In this document: in pieces, positions 35,575 to 44,327 of the stretch | Layout of the letters: every line of letters begins with the position of its first letter | Position numbering within the stretch: position 1 is the stretch's first letter | Assembly (NCBI GenBank): GCA_025924715.1 | Contig: JAICHV010000007.1 | Location: 1-64,000, forward strand | Length of the DNA: 64,000 bases | Origin: Alphaproteobacteria bacterium | Lineage (GTDB): Bacteria > Pseudomonadota > Alphaproteobacteria > Micropepsales > Micropepsaceae | Reading direction: 5' to 3' | Program-made: the position numbers and the translations under genes | Notes under the pieces: model-generated | The model's input: only the letters and a program-made list of their open reading frames with translations | Database searches by the model: none | What the model was told of the DNA's origin: nothing

Positions 35575-36467
35575 GTCTTCTTCCTCAGAAACTTCAGCGC
35601 AAGCCGCGCCATGAAGGGCACGAAGCGCGGGCGTTTCAGCCTGGGATCATAGGGCGCCAGACGGCGATTGTTTTCCGCCAGGCAGATCGCCACCAGTTCT
35701 CCCACATCGATATCGGAGCCCAAGGCCTCGGCGCCATTGACGGTGAAATTGTTGTCCTGCTGGCCGTTGGAGACATCGCTGGCGATGCCCAGGCGTTCAT
35801 AAATCAGGAACAGCCAGACCGCGAACACCTTGAGTTCGAAATAAGGCCGCCGCCACCACGGCATGTTGCGCCGGTGCCAGGCCACCCAGTTGACGAAGAA
35901 CAGGATGTGACGGGCTTCTTCATTGACCACCGGATCGAAGGTCTGAACCAGCTCGGGGGGGAAATAGCCGGTATCCTTGGCCGCCTTGAACAGGCCGAAG
36001 GCAAAAAAACTATCGATGCATTCGCTATAGCCGGTGACCATGAAGGCCCATTCGGGATTTTTCGGCTTGAGGTACACCGGCTCCGGCGCCAGTTTGATGC
36101 CATAGGCCTCAACCAAATTGGCCAGGACATGGCGATGGCGGCGTTCCTCGAATCCGTTCAGCTCGATCGCCTTGCGCAGCAGCGTATCGGGCACGCTCTC
36201 GGCATAGGTACACACATTCAGCCCGGCGCGGTTTTCGGTCTGCACCGCGATGTCCCAGATCGGCAGGGCGGTGATGCGCTTTTGCGCCTCTTCGCCCAAT
36301 CGCGGCCAATCCAGCACCGCCGGTTTGTAGGGATCATGGGTGTCGAGCAGCGTCTTGCAGAACAGCCGCTTATGCTCATCGCTGCCCCATTTGATCGGAC
36401 CGTCGCCGGGCATGGTGCCGGTGTCGCGCGTCAGATCGGGCGGAATGGCAAACGCCGGACTGCTCAT
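35571..36467 (-). CDS. Ferritin-like (putative diiron) protein 1 in the hopanoid operon
   Basis: TENRAGLNVCTYAE, LNGFEERRHRHVL, CIDSFFAFGLFKAA, VVNEEARHILFFVNWVAW; same layout as its neighbour; ATGA overlap. Confidence 0.75.
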   Translation of the reverse strand: MSSPAFAIPPDLTRDTGTMPGDGPIKWGSDEHKRLFCKTLLDTHDPYKPAVLDWPRLGEEAQKRITALPIWDIAVQTENRAGLNVCTYAESVPDTLLRKAIELNGFEERRHRHVLANLVEAYGIKLAPEPVYLKPKNPEWAFMVTGYSECIDSFFAFGLFKAAKDTGYFPPELVQTFDPVVNEEARHILFFVNWVAWHRRNMPWWRRPYFELKVFAVWLFLIYERLGIASDVSNGQQDNNFTVNGAEALGSDIDVGELVAICLAENNRRLAPYDPRLKRPRFVPFMARLALKFLRKKT

Positions 36468-36523
36468 GAAATCACTCTAAGTCCTTGATAAGTATGGGCC
36501 TAGCCCGGCCCGATGCCCCGGTC

Positions 36524-37366
36524 TCATTGTACCGGAAAGTCTGCAAAGCCGCCAAGGCGAATATGGCCCGCCGCAATCCGGCTCTTTATATCCCCATCCA
36601 GCAGCGCCGCGAGTTCCGCGCCATAGCGATAGCCCGGCGCCGAGCCTGGATAGGGGCCGGTGGCAGGATGCAGATAAATCTCGGTCAGGCCTTCGGGCAG
36701 ATGTTCCACCAAGCCGGCCAGGCGCGGCGTGGTCATCGCGCCCGACCAGGCCAGACCAAAGACCTGGTTCGGCGCGGCGATGCCTTGGCGGCGCAAGCGG
36801 CGGCTCAGGCTGCGCGCAAAGGGCGCCGTCAGCATCGTCACCGGCGAGGCGCGGTAAGGTTCGACTTGGGCGAGCACATTTTGCGGCTCCAGCGGCACTC
36901 GCACGCCTGTGGCGCGGGCCGCCTTGGCACCGCGCAGCATCAGGGCGGCGATGGTGGGATGAAGATGAAAATGCTTATGGGCATTGACATGGTCCAGCTT
37001 CAGGCCGGTGGCGGCAAATGCGGCAAACTGGGCCTCGATCTCCGCGGCCAGCTGGGCCTTGACCTTCGCTGAGAAAAACATCGCAGCGCCGGCGCGGGCC
37101 ATGTCGTCGCGGAAATTGCCCCTTGCATCCACCAGATCCGGCACCGAGGACGCGGGCAGCACCGGCCTGCCGTCCACCAGCACCAGATGCAGCCCCACAC
37201 GCAAACGGCGCATGGATTTGGCGCGGCGCACCGCATCGGCCGCGGCGGCGCCCGAAACCATCAGGCTGGCGGCGGTCAGAACGCCCTCGTTATGGGCCCG
37301 TTCCACCGCTTCGTTGACTTCCCGCGCGGCGCCGAAATCGTCGGCGGTGAGGATGAGATTTTTCAT
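36524..37366 (-). CDS. hpnK: HpnK, YdjC/ChbG-family deacetylase
   Basis: MKNLILTADDFGAAREVNEAVERAHNEGVLTAASLMVSG and LDHVNAHKHFHLHPTIAALML. Confidence 0.9.
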   Translation of the reverse strand: MKNLILTADDFGAAREVNEAVERAHNEGVLTAASLMVSGAAAADAVRRAKSMRRLRVGLHLVLVDGRPVLPASSVPDLVDARGNFRDDMARAGAAMFFSAKVKAQLAAEIEAQFAAFAATGLKLDHVNAHKHFHLHPTIAALMLRGAKAARATGVRVPLEPQNVLAQVEPYRASPVTMLTAPFARSLSRRLRRQGIAAPNQVFGLAWSGAMTTPRLAGLVEHLPEGLTEIYLHPATGPYPGSAPGYRYGAELAALLDGDIKSRIAAGHIRLGGFADFPVQ

Positions 37367-37427
37367 GCGCGACAAGGGGAGCGGTGTGCCCCCTCCCCCC
37401 AAGATTTTCGCCGGCGCGAAACCCTTG

Positions 37428-37450
37428 CCCCCTCCCTCCGGGGGAGGGGG
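37428..37450. repeat. G/C-tract hairpin between hpnJ and hpnK
   Basis: CCCCCTCCC-TCCG-GGGGAGGGGG; sequence style matches the 21567-21800 element. Confidence 0.65.
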
Positions 37451-37463
37451 AAATGGCCATGCG

Positions 37464-38888
37464 TCACGAAACGATCATGTCTTCGCGGTTGCGCAGGAAC
37501 TGGAAGAATTCCACGCCCTCGCGCAGGCGGCGCACCAGCATGTCGCGGCTGGTGAGCATTTCGCCCACGATCTCGGCGATCTTGGAGGGGCGGAAATAGA
37601 ACTTTTTGTAGAACTCCTCCACCGAATTGAAAATTTCGGTATGGCCGAGATGAGGGTAGTTCAGCGGCGCGATCTGGGTGCCGTCATCGGTCAAAAGATC
37701 GACATCCGAAGCGAACCAGCCATTTTCCTTGGCCTGCTTGTACAGGAAGGTGCCGGGATAAGGCGCCGCCAGCGACACCTGCAAAGTGCGCGGATTGACT
37801 TCCTTGGCGAAAGCCAGGGTTTCCTGGATGGTCTCGCGGGTCTCGCCCGGCAAGCCCAGGATGAAGGTGCCGTGGACGACAATGCCCAGTTCGCGGCAAT
37901 CGCGCGAGAAGCGCTTGGCGACGTCGACCAAGAGGCCCTTCTTGATGTTGTGCAGGATCTGCTGATTGCCGGATTCATACCCCACCAGCAGCAGGCGAAG
38001 CCCATTGGCCTTCATCACTTCCAGCGTCTTGCGCGGCACATTGGCCTTGGCATTGCAGGACCAGGTCACGCCCAGCGGGCCCAAGGCGCGGGCCAGTTGT
38101 TCGACGCGGTCGTGATTGTCGGTCAGGGTGTCGTCGTCGAAGAAAATCTCCCGCACCTGGGGGAAATTCTCCTTCACATATTTGACGTCCGCGACCACGC
38201 GGTCGATCGACATGAAGCGATATTTGTGCCCGCCGATGGTCTGGGGCCACAGACAGAAGGTGCAGCGCGATTTGCAGCCGCGCCCGGTGTACCAGGACAT
38301 GTAAGGATGCAGCAGATAGCCGCCGAAATATTTCTCGACCTTGAGCTGCTTATAAAGCGGCAGCACCGAGGGCAGCTTGTCCATATCGACCAGGATTTCG
38401 CGCTCGGGATTGGAGACGATCTCCCGCGCGGCATTGCGCCAAGTCAGCCCTGCGATGGTGGACCACTCCGCGCCATTGGCCAGTTCCTGGATGGTGAAGT
38501 CATATTCATTGCGCGCAACGAAATCGAGCGCGGCGCAGGCTTCCATGCTTTCCACCGGCTCGACCGCGACCTTGGCGCCGATGAAGCCGATCTTGGCGGT
38601 GGGATTGATCTGGCGGATCATTGTCGCCGTGCGGCAATCCGATTTGAAGCTGGGGGTCGAGGTGTGGATGACGATCAGCTCATGCGCCTTCACATCCTCT
38701 TCGATATCCTTGAACGACAGATTGTGCGGCGGCGCATCGATCAGGCGCGAACCCGGCACCATGGCGGCGGCCTGGGCCAGCCAGGTCGGAAACCAGAAGC
38801 TCTTCACCTCGCGCTTCATCTGATAACGCGCCCCGGCGCCGCCGTCATAACCGTCAAAGGACGGCGCCTGCAGGAATAGCGATTTCAT
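37464..38888 (-). CDS. hpnJ: HpnJ, radical SAM protein of hopanoid cyclitol-ether synthesis
   Basis: SLFLQAPSFDGYDGGAGARYQMKREVKSFWFPTWLAQ and SWYTGRGCKSRCTFCLWPQTIGG (CxxxCxxC). Confidence 0.94.
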   Translation of the reverse strand: MKSLFLQAPSFDGYDGGAGARYQMKREVKSFWFPTWLAQAAAMVPGSRLIDAPPHNLSFKDIEEDVKAHELIVIHTSTPSFKSDCRTATMIRQINPTAKIGFIGAKVAVEPVESMEACAALDFVARNEYDFTIQELANGAEWSTIAGLTWRNAAREIVSNPEREILVDMDKLPSVLPLYKQLKVEKYFGGYLLHPYMSWYTGRGCKSRCTFCLWPQTIGGHKYRFMSIDRVVADVKYVKENFPQVREIFFDDDTLTDNHDRVEQLARALGPLGVTWSCNAKANVPRKTLEVMKANGLRLLLVGYESGNQQILHNIKKGLLVDVAKRFSRDCRELGIVVHGTFILGLPGETRETIQETLAFAKEVNPRTLQVSLAAPYPGTFLYKQAKENGWFASDVDLLTDDGTQIAPLNYPHLGHTEIFNSVEEFYKKFYFRPSKIAEIVGEMLTSRDMLVRRLREGVEFFQFLRNREDMIVS

Positions 38889-38907
38889 AGGCATGATTTT
38901 TCTATCC

Positions 38908-40059
38908 TCAAGACTCAGACAAGACGCCGCTGGGCGCGATCGAAAAGCGGTTGCCCCGCCAATGGACCGTTTCACCGAATTGCGACGCCACGAAAACCGC
39001 GAAACTCAGCAGGTCGCGCAGGGGCAAAAGCCAGAACGGACCGGCAGTGCCGCCGAAAATAGCATCGATACGCATTTTCAGGAACAGCCGGGCGGTCAGC
39101 GCCAGGCCGATGGCTGCCAGCGACAACACCGAGAAATCCAGCAAAACTGCGGCCATCAGGGCCAGCGGCAAGGCGAAGGTGACGACACTGCCCAGATGGC
39201 CCCAGGGGCTCACCGTGCGGATGGTGCGGGTCCAGCGCAGCTCATGCTGGAACAACTCGCGGGCATTGCGCTCGGTGGCGGTATGGGCGACGCCCAGCGC
39301 CGGAATCGCGGTGGCATAGCCCTTGGCACGAACCGCTTGGCCGATCTCATAATCATCCGCCAGATAATCGGCGAAAGCGGCGAAACCGCCGATCTCATCC
39401 AGCACGTCGCGGGTCAGCGCGATGGTCGAGCCCATGCAAGGCTCGGCAATACCGAAGCTGGTGCCCAAAACCACATTGGGCAGGAAATCATAGGAGGTGC
39501 CCATCGCCGCCAGCCGCGCCCAGGCATTGGGTTCGGCGACGGCCCCTTGATAAAGACAGGTCACCAGGCCGACCTGGGGCTGATCCAGCGCGCCTGTCAC
39601 CTTGCGCAGCCAATCGCGCGGCACCGCGATGTCGCTGTCGCTAAGCACCAAGATGTCGTGCCGGGCGACGGGAAACATGTTGATCAGGTTGGAAACCTTG
39701 GCATTGGCGCCGTAAAGGGCGTTATCGGCCACCACCGCGGTATCGACTCCCGGATAGCGGGCCTGCAGCGCCCGCACCACATCCAGCGCGGGGTCTTGCG
39801 CGTCATGGACGCCGAACAGGATCTGCACCTCGCCGGGATAATCCTGGGCAAAGAAGCTTTCGAGATTTTCCAAGAGCCCGGGCTCGCCGCGATGCAGGGG
39901 CTTGAGAATGGTCACGGCGGCGAAATGCGCCGGCTCGGCATGGCCGGCGCGCATGAAGCGGCCCACCAATAGGGCCGCCAGGACCGCATAAAGCGCTCCG
40001 ATCATCGAAAGCCCAGCCAAAGCCAGGCCCAGTCCCGTCGCAATGATAGTCATGCCCAT
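38908..40059 (-). CDS. hpnI: HpnI, hopanoid glycosyltransferase (GT21-like)
   Basis: VTILKPLHRGEPGLLENLESFFAQDYP, LVLSDSDIAVPRDWL, ELFQHELRWTRTIR (QxxRW). Confidence 0.92.
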   Translation of the reverse strand: MGMTIIATGLGLALAGLSMIGALYAVLAALLVGRFMRAGHAEPAHFAAVTILKPLHRGEPGLLENLESFFAQDYPGEVQILFGVHDAQDPALDVVRALQARYPGVDTAVVADNALYGANAKVSNLINMFPVARHDILVLSDSDIAVPRDWLRKVTGALDQPQVGLVTCLYQGAVAEPNAWARLAAMGTSYDFLPNVVLGTSFGIAEPCMGSTIALTRDVLDEIGGFAAFADYLADDYEIGQAVRAKGYATAIPALGVAHTATERNARELFQHELRWTRTIRTVSPWGHLGSVVTFALPLALMAAVLLDFSVLSLAAIGLALTARLFLKMRIDAIFGGTAGPFWLLPLRDLLSFAVFVASQFGETVHWRGNRFSIAPSGVLSES

Positions 40060-40228
40060 CTCGGTGCCCCCACCGCAATACGCTTTATATCTAATGCGGG
40101 GGGCAGGGTGGTGAAAGGGTAAACGGCGCACCGATCACGGAACTTGGGTCTGATTTCGCTCAATAAAAGGCAATAATCCGCCTCTAGGGGCGATTTCGCG
40201 GGACCGTGGCCATGCGGCCACTGTGGCG

Positions 40229-41221
40229 TCAGGCCCGTTTACGCTCCGCCGGGGCCCGCAGGGCGGCGCGCCGGGCCTTTTCGGCCGCGATGGTCGCCAG
40301 CCAATTGGCGAACAACCGGACCGTGTGGCCGCGCCAGGAAACCAGGGGCACCGCCCCCGTAACCAGGACGCTGTAGCGCTCGGGGTCGGTAACGCCATCC
40401 TCCGCCAGTTCGCGCAGACGGATCTCGGTGAGGCGGTCGAAATAATGTTCCGGGATGGCCGGAGCCTCGCCTTCCCCGCGCAAGGCGCGGCCGATATCGC
40501 GCAGATATTCACGCCCCAGCATGGCGCCGTCATATTCCGGATGGCCCTGGGCAAAGACGAAGAGGCTATAGGCTTTGCGGGTAAACAGATCGGCCCCGCC
40601 GCCGGCCAGCCGGCGCACAATGCGATAGCCATAGGCCGCCAATTCGCCTTCCGAAACATCGTCGCGGCGGCAATGCGGCACCTGGGCAAAGGGGGCGGCG
40701 CCGGTCAACAGCGAACTGCCCTCGCCGGCCGGCTCGGCGCTGAACACGCCCGACAATTTGCGCGGCAGCCGGCGGGGCGCAATGTTGTCGAGATGCAGCA
40801 CCGCGGCATGCGCGGCGGAAGCGGAGAAATAGGTGGAGACGGTGCCGATCTCCGCCCAGTCGATCAGCCGGGTCAAGGCATCCCAATAAGGTTCGCCCTG
40901 CAGATCGCCGGCGCCCGCCTCGGCGCCCGTGACGATCAGGCCGTCCAGCCCGGCGCCGGGCAAAGTCGCCGCATCGGCATAAAAACCCTGCATGCGGGAA
41001 AGAGCGACTTCGCCGCGCGCGATCTCGCCCATCGAGAACAGGTGTAATTCGACATCGAGGGCCTGGGCGCCCGGCGCCGCCGATGCGTGTTTCAGCAGTT
41101 TGGCGAATTGCAGTTCGGTGGCGCGCAACGCCGCATCGGGCATGTTGTTGACCAAGCCGATATGCAGCGGACCGCGATGACCCGGGTTGCCGCCCAGGGT
41201 GAATTTCTCAATGCCGGACAT
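40229..41221 (-). CDS. MetA-like homoserine O-acyltransferase family protein
   Basis: LHIGLVNNMPDAALRATELQFAKLL, LIVTGAEAG, FVFAQGHPEYDGAMLGREYLRDI; the expected catalytic Cys (STxxxCW) reads STYFSAS. Confidence 0.8.
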   Translation of the reverse strand: MSGIEKFTLGGNPGHRGPLHIGLVNNMPDAALRATELQFAKLLKHASAAPGAQALDVELHLFSMGEIARGEVALSRMQGFYADAATLPGAGLDGLIVTGAEAGAGDLQGEPYWDALTRLIDWAEIGTVSTYFSASAAHAAVLHLDNIAPRRLPRKLSGVFSAEPAGEGSSLLTGAAPFAQVPHCRRDDVSEGELAAYGYRIVRRLAGGGADLFTRKAYSLFVFAQGHPEYDGAMLGREYLRDIGRALRGEGEAPAIPEHYFDRLTEIRLRELAEDGVTDPERYSVLVTGAVPLVSWRGHTVRLFANWLATIAAEKARRAALRAPAERKRA

Positions 41222-41313
41222 CACACCACTCGTAATACAAGAATCTCGGCGACGGCATCAGGCCGTGCCGCCTGGCCCAAGCCAAAATGAATCGCGATGA
41301 TTTCGGGGCGCAT
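41221..41313 (-). CDS. Short ORF (30 aa) coupled to the metA-like gene
   Basis: MRPEIIAIHFGLGQAARPDAVAEILVLRVV*; its TGA overlaps the next ATG (TGATG). Confidence 0.45.
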   Translation of the reverse strand: MRPEIIAIHFGLGQAARPDAVAEILVLRVV

Positions 41314-41571
41314 CCGGCAAAGTCCTTCGCAGCGCCGGGATTTTAGAAGCCGCGGGATTAATGAAATCTGCTCGCGATCTCCGACAGCCCGTTAACGCGG
41401 GTTTGCCACAGTATTGTTTTGAGACACGGCAAACCGATCTGCCGGCGGCGATCCGAACCTTGCATGGTTTAAGGGCCGAGACGCCGGTTGATCGGCGCAA
41501 CATTCGCCAATTTTACCCTACCCGGCCGGTACCTTGCATAGCACGGTATCTTGTGATACATAGGTCTTGAG

Positions 41572-41898
41572 ATGGCCGATTCCCTGCAGATACAGCTCAA
41601 GAAAGGCGTGTTGGAAATGTGCGTGCTGGCACTGCTCTCCAAAAGCGACAATTACGCCTATGACATCGCCAGCCGCATGGCCGAGGCGGTGGGGATGGGC
41701 GAAGGCACCGTTTATCCCTTGATGCGCCGGATGCAGAATGACGGCCTGGTCAGCACATATTTAATGGAGTCCGCCAGCGGTCCCCCGCGCAAATATTATA
41801 AAATCACCCGCACCGGCATGACGGCGTTGAAGGCGCAAAGCGCCGACTGGATGCAGTTCGAAACCTCGGTGCGCAAGATATTGGGAGATGTCCTATGA
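41572..41898 (+). CDS. PadR family transcriptional regulator
   Basis: LKKGVLEMCVLALLSKSDNYAYDIASRM...GTVYPLMRRMQNDGLVSTYL...PPRKYYKITRTG. Confidence 0.92.
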   Translation: MADSLQIQLKKGVLEMCVLALLSKSDNYAYDIASRMAEAVGMGEGTVYPLMRRMQNDGLVSTYLMESASGPPRKYYKITRTGMTALKAQSADWMQFETSVRKILGDVL

Positions 41899-42476
41899 AC
41901 CGGATTGAATTTCTCTACCGCTTCCGCCGCGGCTTGACCGGGTTACCAAGCTCCCAGATCGAGGATCTGGTGCTCGACACCGAATCCCATTTCAGCGAAG
42001 GCCGCGCCGCGGGCCGCAGCGAGGAAGAAATCGCCGCCGCCCTGGGCGACCCCTCGCGGCTGGCGCGCGAGCTGCGGGCCGAGGCCGGCTTCAAGCGCTG
42101 GGAGAGTGAGGGCACCCCCAGCAGTCTGGCCGGGCTGGTGCTGGCGCTGCTGGGATTGGCGACCGTCGATGTGATGTTCCTGATCCCTTTCCTGTTCACT
42201 TTGGGCGCGCTCTTCCTGGGCTTCGGCGCCGTGGCGCTGGGGCTGTTCATCGCCGGCACCTTGTTGTCGGTGATTTCGATATTTCCGGGCCTGGCCTGGT
42301 TCGCCTTGACCGGCGGGATGGCCACGCTGCTGGCCTTGGGACTGGCCGGCATCGGATTGATCGCCGGCGGCGTGGGACTGGCCGCCCTGCTCTGGCTGGC
42401 GGTCAATTTCCTGGTGCAATTGCTGATCCGCTATGTCCGGCTGCATTTTCAGCTCATCGACGCCGTTTCGGCTTGA
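41895..42476 (+). CDS. DUF1700 family membrane protein
   Basis: FLYRFRRGLTGLPSSQIEDLVLDTESHFSEGRAAGRSEEEIAAALGDPSRLARELR plus TM segments; overlaps padR. Confidence 0.85.
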   Translation: MNRIEFLYRFRRGLTGLPSSQIEDLVLDTESHFSEGRAAGRSEEEIAAALGDPSRLARELRAEAGFKRWESEGTPSSLAGLVLALLGLATVDVMFLIPFLFTLGALFLGFGAVALGLFIAGTLLSVISIFPGLAWFALTGGMATLLALGLAGIGLIAGGVGLAALLWLAVNFLVQLLIRYVRLHFQLIDAVSA

Positions 42477-42488
42477 AGGGAGAACGAC

Positions 42489-43217
42489 ATGGCAAACAAA
42501 TTCGCGGTGGTGGGCGTGTCGGGTCTGGTGGTCTGCGTCGCTTGCCTGACGACGGCGGCGGCGATCGGCGGCCGGGAATTGGCCCATTCCAATTTCGCCG
42601 GCATCGGCGACGGCACAAACTGCGGCTTCGAGCCTTCCAACAATCAAGGCAGCCGCAGCATGGCCTGGAACGGCGGCGACAGCGTCGCCATCGCCATTCC
42701 CGCCAAAGTGCAATATCGCCGCGGCACCGGCGATCAGGTGGTGGTCAGCGGCGATAGCGCGATCCTGCCGCATATCCGGATCAGCGACAGCACCATCAAA
42801 CTGGATTGCCGTTGGCAAGATCGCGGGCCCGGTATCGAGATTACTTTGCCGGGCCGTCAGTTCAGGGGCTTCAAGCTCGCCGGCGCCGGCAGTCTGACCC
42901 TGGACGATATCGATCAGCCCAATCTCAATCTCAGCATCGCGGGGGCCGGAGAGATCAGGGCCAATGGCAAGACCGATGATCTGGATCTGAACATGGCCGG
43001 GGCCGGCAATGCGGATCTGGGCGCGCTGGCGGCCAGCCGCGTCCGCGTGCGCATGGCGGGCGCCAACAACGCGGAGGTTTCGCCGCAAGACGATCTCCAT
43101 GTCAGCATCGCCGGTTTGGGCGATGTGAAATTGCTGACGGAACCGCGCAAGATCGAAAGCGAGATCGCGGGCGCCGGCCACATCACCCATCTCGCCCATC
43201 TCGACAAGGCCATTTAA
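42489..43217 (+). CDS. DUF2807 (GIN domain) adhesin-head-like protein
   Basis: Repeated AGAGSLTLDDIDQPNLNLSIAGAGEIRANGKTDDLDLNMAGAGNADLGAL strands. Confidence 0.85.
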   Translation: MANKFAVVGVSGLVVCVACLTTAAAIGGRELAHSNFAGIGDGTNCGFEPSNNQGSRSMAWNGGDSVAIAIPAKVQYRRGTGDQVVVSGDSAILPHIRISDSTIKLDCRWQDRGPGIEITLPGRQFRGFKLAGAGSLTLDDIDQPNLNLSIAGAGEIRANGKTDDLDLNMAGAGNADLGALAASRVRVRMAGANNAEVSPQDDLHVSIAGLGDVKLLTEPRKIESEIAGAGHITHLAHLDKAI

Positions 43218-43235
43218 AACAGGCATTCACTGGCC

Positions 43236-44255
43236 ATGAGCCAGACCTTGCGGATCGGCGATGTCACCATTCCCGGCCGGGTGCTGACCGCGCCCATGAC
43301 CGGCGTTTCCGACCTTCCCTTCCGCAAGACCGCCTGCGGTTTGGGCGCGCCCTATGTCGCCACCGAAATGGTGGCTTGCGATAATTTCGCCAAAGGCCGC
43401 CCCGATGTGGTGCGACGCGCCGCGATCGGCGAAGGCCTGCCTTTGATGGTCATCCAACTGGTCGGGCGCGAGGCCGAGTGGATCGCCAAAGGCGCCAAGC
43501 TGGCCGAACAGGCCGGCGCCGACATCATCGATTTCAACATGGGCTGCCCGGCCAAGGAAGTAACCGGCGCCTTGTCCGGCTCCGCCCTGATGCGCGAGCC
43601 GCAATTGGCGGCGCGATTGATCGGCGCCGCGGTCGAGGCAACGAGCCGGCCGGTGACGCTGAAAATGCGCCTGGGCTGGGACGAGCATTGGCGCAACGCG
43701 CCCGAAATCGCGCAGATTGCCGAAAATTTGGGCATCGCCGCCATCACCGTGCATGGCCGCACCCGCCAGCAATTCTATGGCGGGACCGCCGATTGGCGCG
43801 CGGTGGCCGAGGTCAAGCAAGCGGTGCGCATTCCCGTCATCGTCAATGGCGACATTGTCGATCTTGCCTCCGCCAGGGGCGCGCTGGAGCAATCGGGCGC
43901 CGATGCGCTGATGGTCGGGCGCGGCTCTTATGGACGGCCCTGGATCGCCGCGGCGTTGGACCGCGCGCTTGGCCGCGGCGAAGCGCTGGAAGAACCGACG
44001 CCGGCACGGCGTCTGGAAATCCTTCACACGCATTTGGCGGAGACCCTGAAATTTTACGGCGAGGCGCTGGGCCTGAAAGTTTTCCGTAAACATCTGGGGT
44101 GGTATGTCACCGGCGCCCCCCTTGGCGATGCCGCCAGCCGCCGTGAGGCCAAGGCGCAACTGTGTCAAATTGATCGCGTTGCGGCGCTGGAAACGGCGCT
44201 GATGTCATTTTGGACCTCCATGCCCCTTTCAATCGCCGCGGCTACGCCTATTTAG
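43236..44255 (+). CDS. dusB: tRNA-dihydrouridine synthase DusB-like
   Basis: VLTAPMTGVSDLPFRKTA, DFNMGCPAKEVTG, ITVHGRTRQQFYGG, MVGRGSYGRPWI. Confidence 0.9.
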   Translation: MSQTLRIGDVTIPGRVLTAPMTGVSDLPFRKTACGLGAPYVATEMVACDNFAKGRPDVVRRAAIGEGLPLMVIQLVGREAEWIAKGAKLAEQAGADIIDFNMGCPAKEVTGALSGSALMREPQLAARLIGAAVEATSRPVTLKMRLGWDEHWRNAPEIAQIAENLGIAAITVHGRTRQQFYGGTADWRAVAEVKQAVRIPVIVNGDIVDLASARGALEQSGADALMVGRGSYGRPWIAAALDRALGRGEALEEPTPARRLEILHTHLAETLKFYGEALGLKVFRKHLGWYVTGAPLGDAASRREAKAQLCQIDRVAALETALMSFWTSMPLSIAAATPI

Positions 44256-44327
44256 CGCAAAGCCGGGTTGGGAATTGCGGCGGTGTTCTGCTAGGGAATG
44301 CCGCCTTTTTGGCTTGAGGGATTTTCC

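Noticed and set aside
36984-38879. 631-aa ORF on the plus strand
   Set aside because: Antisense to hpnK/hpnJ; the radical SAM gene on the minus strand is clear.
41222-41571. SAM-II-type riboswitch upstream of the metA-like gene
   Set aside because: Location would be classic for Alphaproteobacteria, but I could not match the conserved pseudoknot sequence by eye.
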